DNA of 34,733 bases from a virus. The first letter of the stretch is position 1, and the number at the start of each line of letters is the position of its first letter. Positions 17,406 through 31,100 of this stretch are shown in pieces. The position numbers were made by a program, and so were the translations under genes. Below the pieces are notes generated by a model. The model was not told the DNA's origin, did not search any database, and saw only the letters and a list, made by a program, of their open reading frames with translations. Where the stretch lies: the IMG/VR virus record IMGVR_UViG_3300017748_000040, positions 1 through 34,733 of that record. The stretch is one strand, 5' to 3'.

Positions 17406-19184
17406 ATGGACTACAATAAAATTAATGAAATACTAAACACTTATAACACAAGCCCTTCTCTTAAAAGAGCTTTGAATTATAGTACAGCAGAAATGCAAAG
17501 AACTGAAAGGTTTAATGACTATCAAGCAGATAGAAAAAATGATGCATATAATTCTGTGATGGATAGAATTCAAGGTATAGAAAAAATGGCTAATGAAGTT
17601 ACTTTTAATAGACCAGGAGTTTTAGAAAATATTCAAGAAGTATATAAAGAAGAAAGGGACAAGTTATCTAAAACTATTATAGAAAAATACGGTGGAGATA
17701 TTACAAAATTTTATTATGGAGGTGGTCAAGCAGAGCTAGATATGTTTGAAAGAAATTTATTTGGTGGAGAAGAAATGCAAAATTTATTAAGAAGCAAGCC
17801 AGAAGTTGAAAAATATTTAGATGCTGTTACAGGAAAGAAAGGTAATAAAAGTGTTTTTCATTCTACTCAAAAAAGATATTTACAATTTCAATCAGGATTA
17901 GCGCCTACTTTTAACTTTGGAGAAACAATGATTCCTTATAAAGATGTTCCTTCTAGTTATATAGAAAAAGCACCTCAAGGAATGAGACTTATAGATGTTT
18001 ATTTAGGTTTTGGAGATAATGAAAATATAGCTAAATATAATTACTATAATGAAAAAGGTTTAAGCCCTGATACTGAAGTAGGGTACGAAACTATTGCACA
18101 ATATGCTGGAGGGTATTTAGGTGGATATGAAGGCCCTCAATCTCTTATTACTTCAAATGACCCTAAACTATCTAAAACTTTATTTGAATCAATTACGGCT
18201 CTTGGAAACAATTCTAATTTAAATCAAATTTCTAAAAGAGATGGTAATGTAAAAATGCAAGTAGAAAGATTAACTGAACTTGCAGGTTTGAATTTAAATG
18301 AACAAGTTTCAGAAGGCCCTATAGGTGGCTATAAAGCTTTTAAAGGAGATGAAACTAAAATGGTAGAAATATTTGTTGACCCATTATTTGATAGTAAAGA
18401 TTTCGTTTCAGATGCTTTAATAAATGAAGATGGAGATATTTCTATTGACCATAATACAGGCGAGTGGTTTGGAGGAAATGGAGAAAAGTTAAACTCTTCA
18501 GAAACTCTGCCTACATTACAACAAAATGGTGTATTTTTAGGTTTTAAAACTTTAGACGGAACTAATAGACTTTTATTTAGAGATGAATTAGAAAGTCATG
18601 AAGGCAAAGTAAAACCTGTAATGATGTTAAATCTTAAAAATGATGGATATTTTGGAGATGATTATTACTATAAAGAACTAAGATTTGATAGCGCTAGAAG
18701 GTCTAAAAAATTAAATGAATTATTCAAAATTGAAGAAGATGAATTGGTTCAACAAATGAACTATGATTATAACTCTAAACCTTCTGAAGAAAAAATAAAA
18801 GTTTCTTTTGCTGATATAAATATGAATTCTAGTTCAAATAGATTTTACGAATATGCTCAATACAATGATTCTATATTAGAAAATAAATTACCTGCTTTAG
18901 GTCTTGAGAATCCAACATTAAAAACAAAATCTACATTGTTAGCATCTAAACTTTTATTTGGTATAGATGAAATGGAAGATTTTCTACAACAACTTCATGT
19001 AAGTGAAAATCCAGATTTAAATGATGGATTGATTACAAACGACCCTCAATTGTTTTTACATAATTTAAAGTTAATTGTAAATAAAAGAGGTGCTTCAGAA
19101 GAAGAAGCAAATAATTTGATAAATACTATAGCAGAATTAAGCAAAAAGATAAATAACGCTGTTATAAATAAACACCAAAGATGA
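17406..19184 (+). CDS. Unassigned probable internal virion protein
   Basis: I do not recognise this 592-aa protein. The N-terminal 120 residues are helical and charged (TAEMQRTERFNDYQADRKND, then VYKEERDKLSKTIIEKYGGD). The centre is mixed, with several Gly-rich turns (FYYGGGQAELDMFERNLFGG; YAGGYLGGYEGP). The C-terminus is again helical (ASEEEANNLINTIAELSKKI). No signal peptide, membrane span or catalytic motif is visible. It lies between the wall-hydrolase-like ejection protein and the giant polymerase-like protein and overlaps the latter by 4 bp (ATGA), so co-translation and a shared virion role (cargo protein) are plausible. A chaperone or packaging partner for the giant protein is an alternative. 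Confidence 0.6.
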   Translation: MDYNKINEILNTYNTSPSLKRALNYSTAEMQRTERFNDYQADRKNDAYNSVMDRIQGIEKMANEVTFNRPGVLENIQEVYKEERDKLSKTIIEKYGGDITKFYYGGGQAELDMFERNLFGGEEMQNLLRSKPEVEKYLDAVTGKKGNKSVFHSTQKRYLQFQSGLAPTFNFGETMIPYKDVPSSYIEKAPQGMRLIDVYLGFGDNENIAKYNYYNEKGLSPDTEVGYETIAQYAGGYLGGYEGPQSLITSNDPKLSKTLFESITALGNNSNLNQISKRDGNVKMQVERLTELAGLNLNEQVSEGPIGGYKAFKGDETKMVEIFVDPLFDSKDFVSDALINEDGDISIDHNTGEWFGGNGEKLNSSETLPTLQQNGVFLGFKTLDGTNRLLFRDELESHEGKVKPVMMLNLKNDGYFGDDYYYKELRFDSARRSKKLNELFKIEEDELVQQMNYDYNSKPSEEKIKVSFADINMNSSSNRFYEYAQYNDSILENKLPALGLENPTLKTKSTLLASKLLFGIDEMEDFLQQLHVSENPDLNDGLITNDPQLFLHNLKLIVNKRGASEEEANNLINTIAELSKKINNAVINKHQR

Positions 19185-22100
19185 GTAACGGAATAAATTC
19201 TCCAAAAGAAGACATAAAAAAGTACGATAGTTCTTTTTTGCAAGACCCAAAAAATCCAATTGTTGTAAGACAAGAAGATGCTATAATAGATTCAAACGCT
19301 ATAGACTCTATAGGTTTTGGTTATAGCGCAGAAGAGTTAGAGTCTCAAAGACTATACCAAGAAGAGCAAGAAAGGAAAAGTAAAATAGATTACTCAATGG
19401 GTAATGTAGAAAAAGCTTCGCGTTCTTTTGTTGCGGGTATAGGTGATTTAGTTGAGGGAATGGGTGATGCTATTGATTATTTTTCAGGAAGTCCTGAGTC
19501 AGGTCTTACAAAAACAGATATAGCATCTGGTATTTCTAAAGATATATATGGTTTAGATGTTAATAAACCTATATCAAATTATGTTCATGGTTTAGCAGAT
19601 AAGCTACAATCTGTTGGAGATTCAGTAGAAGAGCTACATTCTACTCAAGATATTTCTTTTGGTGATATGTTTGATTTAGACTTTTGGTCTACACATGCAG
19701 CAAGAGCTATTCCTTTTAGTTTGAGCTTTCTTATTCCTGGTACTTTAGGGGCTAAAGGTGCAGCAATGGCTTATAGAACTTTATCAGCTTCTAGTAAAAT
19801 CACTAAAGGTTTTAGAGCAGGTAGAGCATTAAATAAAATAGGTTTAGTAAGCACAGCAGAGAGGGGTTCAAAATTAGCACAAACTGCATCTCAATTTACT
19901 GGAGGAATGTTGGCTGGTAACTTATCTGAAGGAGCGATTATAGCGGGTCAAACTTATAATGATGCTATTGAACTAGGTTTATCTGAAGAACAAGCGTCTG
20001 TTGCAGCACATGACACCTATGTAGATAACGCTAAATGGATGTTTGTTGACGGTTTACAGCTTATGGGTGTATTAGGATTACCAAAGTTTTTTAAAGGCGT
20101 ATTGCCAGTTAAAATGCAAAAAGCAATAGGTATAAATAATATAGTTAAACCTGGAATAAAAAGTTTAGTTAAAAACATGTCTATGGCAAGTGGCGTGTAC
20201 TTAACTGATGGTATGCTAGAACAATTTCAAGAAGTCTATCAAGATTGGGCTACAAAGAAAAACATAGCAGAACAACAAGGCGAAAAGTTTATGCCTTATT
20301 TAGATTACTTTACAAGTCAAGAAGCTTTACCTACAAGAGTAATTGCGTTTGCTACTTCTGGCCTTATGTCTGGTGGTAGAAGTTTAATGAATATTTCTGC
20401 TGAAAGAAAGGCTGCGTTTGACCAAAAATACATAGATGGTAAAAAGTTTTTAGTTGCAGAAAATGCTGATGTTTTAGACCAAACTACTGATGAATTTGAG
20501 TTAACTAAAAAAGATGTAGGAGAAGAATATACTCAAGGTCTTAGTTCTACTAAAAGACTTGAAGGTATGAAAGAAAACCAACTAATGTCTTTATTAGTAT
20601 TTAGAGCCTTAGACGGAAAACTAGACTATTATCAACAACTTTTAGAACACCATAAAGAAGAAGGAAATATAAGTCAACAACAATTTGATGACTATATGAC
20701 TACATCAAAAGAAGTTGAAAAATTAATTGAAGACACTCCTTCATATAATTTAAATAGAAATGAAAAAGCAAGATTAGTTATAGCTCAACAATTTATTAAT
20801 GAAAATAATAATAAAATTGAAAAAAATATAAATGAGCTTAAAAAAGAAATAGAAAAAATAGAGGCTAGCGATATAAGTCAAGAAATAAAAGATGCTGAGA
20901 TTCAAGGTATTAATACAAGAATACAAGAAGTTGAACAAGGTAATGTTCCTTTAGTAGATGAGCAACAAAATGTAATTAAAAATGATGAAGGAAAAGAGGT
21001 AACTATTCGTGAAGAAAATATAGTTCATAAAAGAGAAAAAGACTCAATATTTATAGAAGCTAGAAATAGACAAGAAAAAGAAAGAATACAAGAAGAGGTA
21101 ATACCTGCTGTTGAAACTATATTAAATAAAGAAGATAATAACGAAAGTCTAACTGACTCTGAGCAGTCTATAAAAGAAAAAGAAATAGAAACCTATAATA
21201 GAGAAAAATCTATTAGAGTTAGACAAAAGGCTCAAGAAAAAGTAGGAAAAGCATTTTCTTTTAATCCTTTTATAAAAAAAGAAGACGGTTCTTTAGTTTT
21301 TGATAAAAAAGAAAATAAAAATAATAAAACTATTATTACAAGAAAAATTGTGTCTTCTGATGGTTCTGTGCAAACAGAAACTATTACACAAGATAATATA
21401 ATTAAAAATGCTAAAGAAAAGGCAAAAGAAAAAGAGCAGGCTGATAACTCAGGAAAAAAAGATTCTAAAAATAATCAAGAAAAATCTCAAGAAGTTGAAG
21501 AAGAGGTTGAGGAAGATTCTTATTATAATAATCAACAAGAAGATACAACTAGAAAACAAGTAGTAAAAAAACAACAAGAATTAGACGCTTTAAGGCAAGA
21601 AAAATTAAATGGAAGGGTAAGTCTTGGGGACTTAAAAGTGTGGGCTAGAAACTTAGAAAAAGACAACCCATATACAATGGTCTTTTTTGATGAAACATTA
21701 AAAACAGAATTAGGATATGATGCTATAGGTAAGGCTGCTGGTTTATCAATATTTATAAATCCTAATTTAGCAGAGCAAGAAGTTTTTCATCATGAGTTGT
21801 GGCATGTTTATCAAAAAACATTTTACAACACAAAAGAAATGCAGAGTCTTTTAAAAAATATTGTAAAACAACCAATATTTGAAAAGACAAAACTTAAAAA
21901 TCTTAATTATTTAAGAGTAAGAAAAGGTAATAAAATAGTGCCTTTGTATAACTTAGTGCAAGACCAAAACTCTGTAGTTATATCTTTAGAAGAATATATT
22001 TCAAATTTAGGTCTTGAAATGAATAGTATATCTGATACAGAAAGGCAAAGTTATTTGTCAGACATGGAATCTGTTTTAGAAAATGAAGGCTATACAATAC

Positions 22101-25100
22101 TGCAAAATAGTAAACAAAAAGAAATAAAAGATGAAGCGTTAGCAATAGCTGGTGGTTATCAAAGTACTGGAGATGGAGCTGTTTTTGTTCAAGCAAAAAA
22201 ACAAAATAATAAAGTAAAAGATTTATTTAGAAATGTTTGGTCTAAAATTAAAAAGTCCACAAATGAAGAAACATCTTCTGCTTTATTAGCATCACAATAT
22301 CCAGATTTTTATAATAATGACTTTGCTATAATGCTTAGGAATTTTAAAAATGAAACTGCAAAAGGTGTAAATAATAAAATTTCTTGGAGTGTATATAAAA
22401 AAATGCAAGCAGGTTATTTATCTGCAAGAAGTCAAAAACAATCTAATGCAAAAGCTATAACAGAAATAACTAATGCTATTAGAGAAAATGAGGAAATAAA
22501 AAATATAATAGACTCTTTAAAAGAAAAATATGATATATCTGAAGGAACACGACTTCAAGCTTCAGATATGGAAGAAGCAGTAAATGAATCTGCTGAACAA
22601 TTTTCTAATACAAGTACAGATATATTAATTGATGTTTTAGCCACCGCTTTAAATAATGCGAAAGGAAAACCATTAGTTGTTGATGCTATTGAGAAAGTTT
22701 ATGATAATTTTCCAGCAATAGTAGAAGATAAGATTAAACATTATATAACATCTAAGGTTAGTAATGTTTTAAAAAACAATCCTGATTTAGAAAACATCAG
22801 ATTTGGAAGGCTTATTAAAGAAGAGTACAAAAGAGGTATTAACGATAGAGTGACAGCAATGTTAAATGGATTTGTTGACTCTTATAATACAAAAAATAAA
22901 AAAAATAGAATATCAAGAAGTATATTACAAAAAGAAATAGATAATCTTATAGATAATAATAGATTTGATTTAGAATCTTTTCTTGAAGAGGCTAATAGCG
23001 TAATTGAAAGAAATAACACCTTTGAAGAAAAATTATTTAAAGAGTTTGTTGATTACTCAAAGTCTGATTTAAAGTCTCCTGGAGCTGGGTATAATGGTGT
23101 TTTAAATAACATCTATCAATACTTTAAAGGTTTTAGGCATGAAAACATATTTCAATTTAATATATCTCCTGATGGGCAAATTTTTGTTGAAGAAAAAATG
23201 CCTAAAAATATATCTATGCCTAATAAAAGATTTTTAAATTATCTTTCAGGTAAGATGAAAAATGATGTAAGTTTTGCCCCAAGAATAATGGCTTTTTTAG
23301 TTGGTGCTAGAGATAATATTGGAGGTGAAAAATCAAAATACATTGCAAATATTTTTAATAAAATTATATTAGAAAATCAAGAAGTTAGATTAGTACAAAA
23401 CAATATTAGTCAATTAGATGTTTCAAGTTTAAAGATAGACGGAATGTTAGTAGAAGATTATTTTACTACAGAAAGACTTGATGAAATATTAAACTTTTTT
23501 ACAGACATAAACTTTAATGAAGCTTTTGATTTATACGCAAAAAAGAATCAACTTAAAGGAGAGTTTACACCACAACAAAAAATAGAAAATTTAATTCCTT
23601 TAATAGAAGATAGTATTAATAACTCTCAAATGGGTAAAGTCTATAAAGATGACAACCCAATTAAAATTGCAGTTATTAAAAAATTAAAAGACAGATTAAA
23701 CGAATATTACACTTTATCAAGTGAAGAACAAAAAGTTTCAAGACCTATAAAACTAAATAATCAAGATTTTATTGGTAGAGAAGGTTTAATGCCTGAAGTT
23801 CAAAGAAGAAAACGTTCAATAACAATAAACTTTTTCGATTTAAAAATTAATAATGTTCTTACAAAACTAACAGATTCTTTAGTTTATAAAGCAGATAAAC
23901 GATTAGCATTAGGTCAAGTTCAAGACCCCAATAATAACTTAATAGGAACATATAATAAGTCTTCATATTTATATGACAATATAGATATAACAAAAGATTA
24001 CTTTTATAATATGCAGTTAGAAGCGTCAAGCTCTGATATAATTGCTTATCCAAAAAGATTATTTGATTTGTTTGGGTTTAATTTTTATGCTAAAGGTTTA
24101 TTTCATGCATCTATTAGTCCTGACAACTTACTTCAGTATACAAAAAATAAAACACCATTTATTTTTGAACCAGAAATAGGATATATGTCTGGATATTATG
24201 ATGGTGTTTCAAGTAAAGGTTTTTCTTCAGGAAATATAAATCCTAAAACTTTTACAGCTTTAAAGATTATGCACATTTTTAATGCTATTAAAAACAAACA
24301 AAATACATATAAACAATTTGTAGGTCAAGCAGGAGATTCAGGAAGACAGTATTTTGTAAATAACGCTTCTGTTTTAAATATAGAACAAATAGCATCTAAT
24401 ATTAAACTTATAAATAGAGAGGCTAATAATATTTTAGACCAATCTGTTTATAATGAAAAAATAATTAGTTTATATAACAAACTAGTTAATGATGGCTATT
24501 TAAAAAGAAACAATAGCAATTTTAGATTATTTAAGATTGCTTACATGAATAATGTAATTAATAAATACTTTTTGCAAGATTTATTATTAAACAAAAAAAA
24601 TGTTTTAAATAATAATAAATTTTTAACTGACCATCCAAAAAGATTTAAAGGCGTAACATCTCCTGGAATACCTATGGGTAACACTAGAATTGTACCTATA
24701 ATAATTCAAGACCCTGAAGTTGATATTACTATTCCCTTATATAATAAAGAAAACCCTATAGTTTATAAAAACTCTCCTTTAGCTGACTCAGAGTCATTTA
24801 TACTTTTAGAACACCAAGAGTTTATACAAAATACTTTTGGAGAATTAAATGAAAGTGGTCAAAATATTAAAGGTTTATATTTTGGTCAAAACTTAGACAA
24901 TACATCTTTTGAAGAAGCTGTAGGAGGAAAAAAACGAGTTCCTATATATTTGAAATCTCATCACAAGGTTTTATCAGATTCATTTTCTAATGATAAGCCA
25001 GTATATAGGGCTATAAACTTTGTTTTGAAAGAAATCACTGAAAATCTAAAAGGAGAAAACGCTATACCTATAGTGTATTTTTCTAGCGCAATTAAAGGTG

Positions 25101-28100
25101 GCCTTACTAATGAAGATGTAAATAATATATCTTTTAATCTTTCTGATATAGTTAAGGCAGGAGAAGATGTAGTTTTTTTAAATAAAAAAATAAAAGAAGG
25201 TTCTAATAAAGTAGACTTAATAGAACAAGGTAGTTTGCAATCTTTAAACGAATTAGAACAAAAAATTATCAAAACATATAGGTTTAAAAATCAACAAGGA
25301 GGTTTTTCTTATGGATTTGATGGCAGAAACTATAAAGTTCAAACACTTTTAGACAATCAAAATAGAACAGGTGTAATTTCAAAACAAGAAATAGCTTCTT
25401 ATAATATATACGAAACTATTAAGTCTTTTGAAAGTGGAAATTTTGAAAATGGTTTACAAGCCATACAACCAATTAAAGAGGCCTTAGGTAAGTTACTTAA
25501 ACTGAACTACGAAAATAATTTTCAACAAAAAGATTTTGATACAATTTTTTCTGAAAACAAAGGAGTTTTACAAACGTTTATAGATAGGTTTGTGGCTGAA
25601 AAATTTGGGTCAGAATATATTGGAAATGAAGACATTATAAATAATGTAGTAAACTCAGCTTTTAAAAATCAAGTTATGAGTTTAAAAATGCAAGGAACTT
25701 TTTCAGTTGAAATGTCAGATATAGGTTTTAACGCTTCTGTAGATGGAGAAAATATTACATATTCGGATGAATTAAAATCTTATAGAGTTGATGATTCTGG
25801 TCAAACATTTTTTGCTGAAATAATCATGCCTTCTTATGCTAAAACCATGGGCGTAAAAGAAGGTGATTTTGTTATAGCAAGAAGAATACCTCACTCTAAG
25901 CCTGGAGATAGTCCAGTATATCAAGTTAAGTCTTTTAATGATGAACAAGCAGGTAATGTCACTATAATACCTACATCTCATGCGATAGCCATAGGTTCTG
26001 ATAAAGATGGTGATGGTTTGCATATTAGTATTAGAAATAATAAAAAAGACTTAACTGACATTGAGTCTGCACAAAATGAATATTTTGACTCTGTTGTATC
26101 TTTGTTTAGAGAGCCAGAAGTTCATGAAGTTGTAATGCAACCTATAGATTTCGTAGAAAGTTTTACAAATAAAGGACTAAACTATATAAAAGACAATTTA
26201 GGAATACAATTAAAAGATGATGCTGTTGACTTGTATCTTGATGAAGAAGAAATGATTCAAGATAGATTTTTAGGAAACTTTATAGGAATTATAGCATCAA
26301 TGAATAGAACTTTTAATTATTTTGCTAGAGGCGCTAAATCTGACTCTACAGTTATGTATGTGTCAAAAAATAATAAACCTGTTAGAGCAGGGATTAAAGT
26401 TCAATCTGCTATAAGTAACAGACAATACTCTATAGATAGAATATCAAATTTTGATGCTGATAACAATTCTTTATGGCTTACATACGCTAAAGCAGCTAAC
26501 TTTATTATAGATGATACAAAGTTTGGTAATAGAGCAAAGTTTGGTATAGTTAAAGAAACGGCTAACGATTTCTTTTTATTATTAAGAATGGGTGTTGATT
26601 TAGAAACTATTATTAGTTTAATGTATCACCCTAACTATAAATCATATATTGAAAATAAAGCTTTAGGAAAAAGCAATAAACTGGCTATTATAGATGCTTA
26701 TAAAATAAATCCTAATTCTTTAACTTATCCTGATTTAGAAAAAGATTCTGTTGTTAAAATAGAAAAAGATAAAAACATTTCTCCTGAAAGTCTTTATCAA
26801 CTTGTTGAAACCTTAAGTTCTTTTGCAAAAGACATAAGAGGGGTTCAACAACTTATAAATTTAGACCAAGAGGTTCCATCTAATTTATTTTCATTAATAA
26901 CATTAGAAAAACAAATAGAACAAATTTTATCTAAACAAAAATCTTTTAGTTTAATTATTGATAATGACCCTTATCTAAAAGCACATAAAGATATAGTTTT
27001 TGGAGGCTTTAAAGAAGAAGTAAAAAAACGTTCATTAATATCTGAAGAGGAAGCTTCTGAAGTTGTAAATGCTCTTAAAAACTTTGTTGATTTAACAAAT
27101 AAAGAAACTACAAATCTTTTAAACAACACATTGCAGTTTTATAAATTAGCCCTTGAAAGTTCTGAATCTATATATAATGATAAGTCATATCAAAGCCTTT
27201 ATTTAAGTCCATTAGACATGCTAGAAGAAGCAATCATGGAGTCTTATTCTAGTCAAATATCTAAAGGAGAAATACCAGTAGAATATAAAATGTTTTCTAC
27301 TGAAGAATATGCTTTTATAAAGGCTAGCGAATTAGCTAAAGACATGTTGGTTTTAGAGCAAACAGAAACAGGCAATATATTTGCTCAAGCAATAAAAGTA
27401 AATCCAGTTAGCACTGTTAAAAATTATCAAAATGAAAAAAATCAATATTTAGATAAATCATTTGAAGTTTACAGATTTAATTTTGACTTTAATACATTTA
27501 AAAATATTGAATCGGAAGAAGATTTAAATAATTACAAAAAGGCTTTCGAGCAACTTCCTGAAAAATTAAAAGAATTTTTTATAGGGTATGAATTTTATGT
27601 TAACAAATTTGGATTAGGAACAAATCAATCTTTAAAATCGTTTTTTCCTAACTCAGTAAATAATGTTTTAAAAAATAATAGTAAAAAAGTTGCTAAAAAT
27701 TCTAAAGCAACAAGTATAGTAGATTTTTTAAACAATTCAACATTTAATGATAATAGTGTTATACATAAAGCATATGTAGGTAGTGAACAATTTTTTGATG
27801 GTCAAACTATGTCTGCTATATTATTGTTAGAATTGTCTGGTAACTTTAATCCTAGTGTTTTTAGAAATGTTCTTCAAACATATAGAAATAAAAAAGTAGA
27901 AGTTGGTGAGTTAAATGGAAGGCTTCTTTTAGAAAAACCTAAATTTAAAATTAAAGATAAAGGAGTATCTGAATTTGATGTAAATCTTTACGAACAATTA
28001 CCAGAAGAACCTGCAAAAATTTCAGAAAAGTTTTCTATTAAAATAAATAATGACTTTACGGAGTTAAATGTGTTAAAACATTTTTCTCAACCTTTAGATT

Positions 28101-31100
28101 TAAAAACTGATACTAAAAAACTTAAAGGCGGAGAAATGTATTTGTCTAGGGTAAATGATTTAAATGAAGGTCAGTATGGTAAAGAAAGAAAAGAAAATGA
28201 AGAACAATATTATAGACAAACAGGTTTATTAAATACTAATGTTTCTTTTATAGATTTTGTTGAAATACCAGAATACAAAGAAGCTTACTCTGCGGCTAAA
28301 GCCAAATACGAAAGATACTTATCTGACTTAGTAGATTCAGAGGTTTTAAGACAAGATATGCTTCAAACAATATCTGTCCCAAGACTTTATGATAAATTTG
28401 ATGATGATTATTTTATTAAATTAAATGATAAAGTTTCTACTATATATAAAAATTCTTTAAAACTAGATTCTTTAGCTAAAAGAAATTTAATTTCAGAATT
28501 ATATAGAAGATATTCACAGGCTACTACACAAGGTCAAATTAAAAAATGGAAAAGCACTGAAGAAGGTAGAAAATTATTTGAAAGAATTGACTACAAACAA
28601 AATCAAGATAGGGACTTAGATATAGCAAGCACTTGGTTTAGTCCAGGAGACTTTGGTCAATACTTTCCAACTCTTGCTAGTGTAAGAAGAAACTTGGAAT
28701 TAGAAAATATGCGGATGCATAGAGATTTAAGAAAAGTTCAAAAAGAATTAAATGATGCTTATGTTGCTTTGTTTAATAGTAAGTATACATTGCCAAGAAA
28801 ACTAGTAGAAGGTATATCTGTTACGCCTATTGTAAATTTAATTTATTCTCAAACTCAAATAGCAGATAGCCTTTTTGAAAACTTACAAACTCAAAGGTCA
28901 TATTTAAAGAAAAATTCTAAAAATAAATATGAGTATGTAAGCGAAACAAAACTAAATGAAAAGTTTTTTACTGCTGATAATAAAGTAAAACTTTTAGTTA
29001 AAGGTACTAATCAAAAAGTTTCAGATGTTTTAAGTAAAGAAGAATATAATTACGCTAAACTAATTGAAAAATATACCACGTTCTATTCAGACTTGATAAA
29101 TTCAAAAGTTAGTAAAAATGAACTTTCTAGAAACTTTAAAACTAGACAATATTATACTCCAATAAAAACAGCCTCTTTATATGAAACATATAAACGAAGA
29201 GGTATATACGGGTTGTACTATAAAAGTTTAGATAAAGATTATTTATTTGATAATGTGTTTATAGATGCTTACAATCCTGTATCTAGAAAACAAGAAACTT
29301 TAACTTACAGAGACTTTAAAGCCATATACTCTACTAGTAATGAGGAAATTAAAAAATTTATAGAAGAAAACAAGTACACTAATATTGATATAAATGATTT
29401 TAATCAAGTAAAAAGAGTTAAGGCTTTAAAGAAAGCGAGAAAAGATGCTAGGGCATATTACGAATCTGGTAAAGACGCTTTAGGAAATACTATAGTAGAA
29501 GATAGTGGAGAAATGCAAGCTATAGATGCTGAGCAGTCTATTATGAATCGTTATATATCTAAACGTTCAAGAAGAGCTTCTTACTTTGCGGGTAACAATT
29601 TACATCATGCTATATATTCTTATATAAAAGCAATGACGTTTCAGTTTGGAACAGCCTATCAAAGTAATGATAATATATATAAAAGATTATCTTTTAAGGT
29701 TGCTGAAGATGAATTGTATGGAAAAAACTCTGTTCGTTCAACAATAGAAAGTTTAGGTAAAAACTCTTTTTTAAATTTAGAAAATAGCGAGCAAGGTGGT
29801 AGAAACTTTGAAGGTTTTGAAAAACAAAAACTTATGGTTCATGCCGCTAAGTTTAAAATGGAGTCTGAAAACAAAAAAAATTCAGCAAGATATTTACAAG
29901 AAGTAATTTTAGATAAATTTATAAGTAAAGAGCCTAAAAAAACTTTTACTAGATTTGAAAGAACTGAAAGAGGTTTAGCAAATTTTCTAACTAAGTGGAC
30001 AATGTATGTTGGTTTAGGTTTTAATATACCTGCTGCTAAGTATAATGTTTTAATTGGTAAATACAACTCTTATAGGTCTCAAGGAGGTAAAGATTCTATG
30101 GTTGGTATAGCTAGATATTTTGGAGTAGATAATATAACAAGCGGCAAGTTTGACCATAGGGCTATGAAAAAAGCATCTAAAATGCTAGATGAGTTTGGTA
30201 TACTTACATATAGGCCTGAAGAACAACTTGAAGGAGTTTCGGCAGAAACTTGGTTTGATAAAATATTATTCTCTCCTATGGTTGCTGCTGAAAAGTTTAT
30301 ACAAGCCTCTCAATTTTTAGGAGACCTAACTCAAGAAGAGTACGACTCTTATTACTTAGACAAAGATGATAACCTACAAATAAAAGATACAGCAAATGTT
30401 TTAAGTGCAGATAGGCTTGCTGCTATATCGAGAAGAATACAAAACACACAAGGTAGAGGTTATTCTGACTTAGACCAAAGACTAATACAGGTATACGCTT
30501 TGACTAATATGACTTTGCAATTTAAAAGATGGTTGCCTACATATCTTACTGATAGGTTAGGTAAAGGTGGCTATGAAAGTTATATTGATGATTTTGGCAA
30601 TATATATAGAGGAAGTATACAGTCTGCTGTTTCTAATCCAAAAACATTATTAGGAATTGAAAGTTTAGGTAATCAAGATACTGGAACAAAAGAAGGTATA
30701 GAAAGATTTAGAAGAGGCGCTATAGGGTTTGCTTTAGTTGCAATGTTATTGCTAGCCACTGCTGATGATGATAAAAAAGAAGAAGATATGTTTATAGACT
30801 TGCAAAGAGTTATAGATGACCAAGCTTTACTTTTAAATCCTGAAGATTGGAAATGGTTGGTTACAGTTCCTGGTTTTGCAACATTAGAAAACATGATTAT
30901 GTTGTTTTCAGAAATAATTAAAGGTGCAATTCCTGGAATAGATGCTGGAAGATATACTAGAGATGCTAAATATGGGGCTAAAGGAGATTTAAAGGCTACA
31001 AGAAGGGTTGCTTCTCTATTACCAACTTTTGCTAGAAGTTTATTAGAAAGACCTCAAACAAGAAGTGAGAAATCTAGGCAGGCTAAAAGAAGCCAACAAA

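Noticed and set aside
24961-25272. 103-codon minus-strand frame within the giant gene
   Set aside because: Lies opposite the conserved polymerase-like region, whose motifs fix the + frame as coding.
26000-26035. EF-hand calcium site in the giant protein (DKDGDG)
   Set aside because: Position 8 is His and position 12 is Arg, which breaks the EF-hand pattern; the preceding R-x-P and strand context fit a polymerase barrel better.
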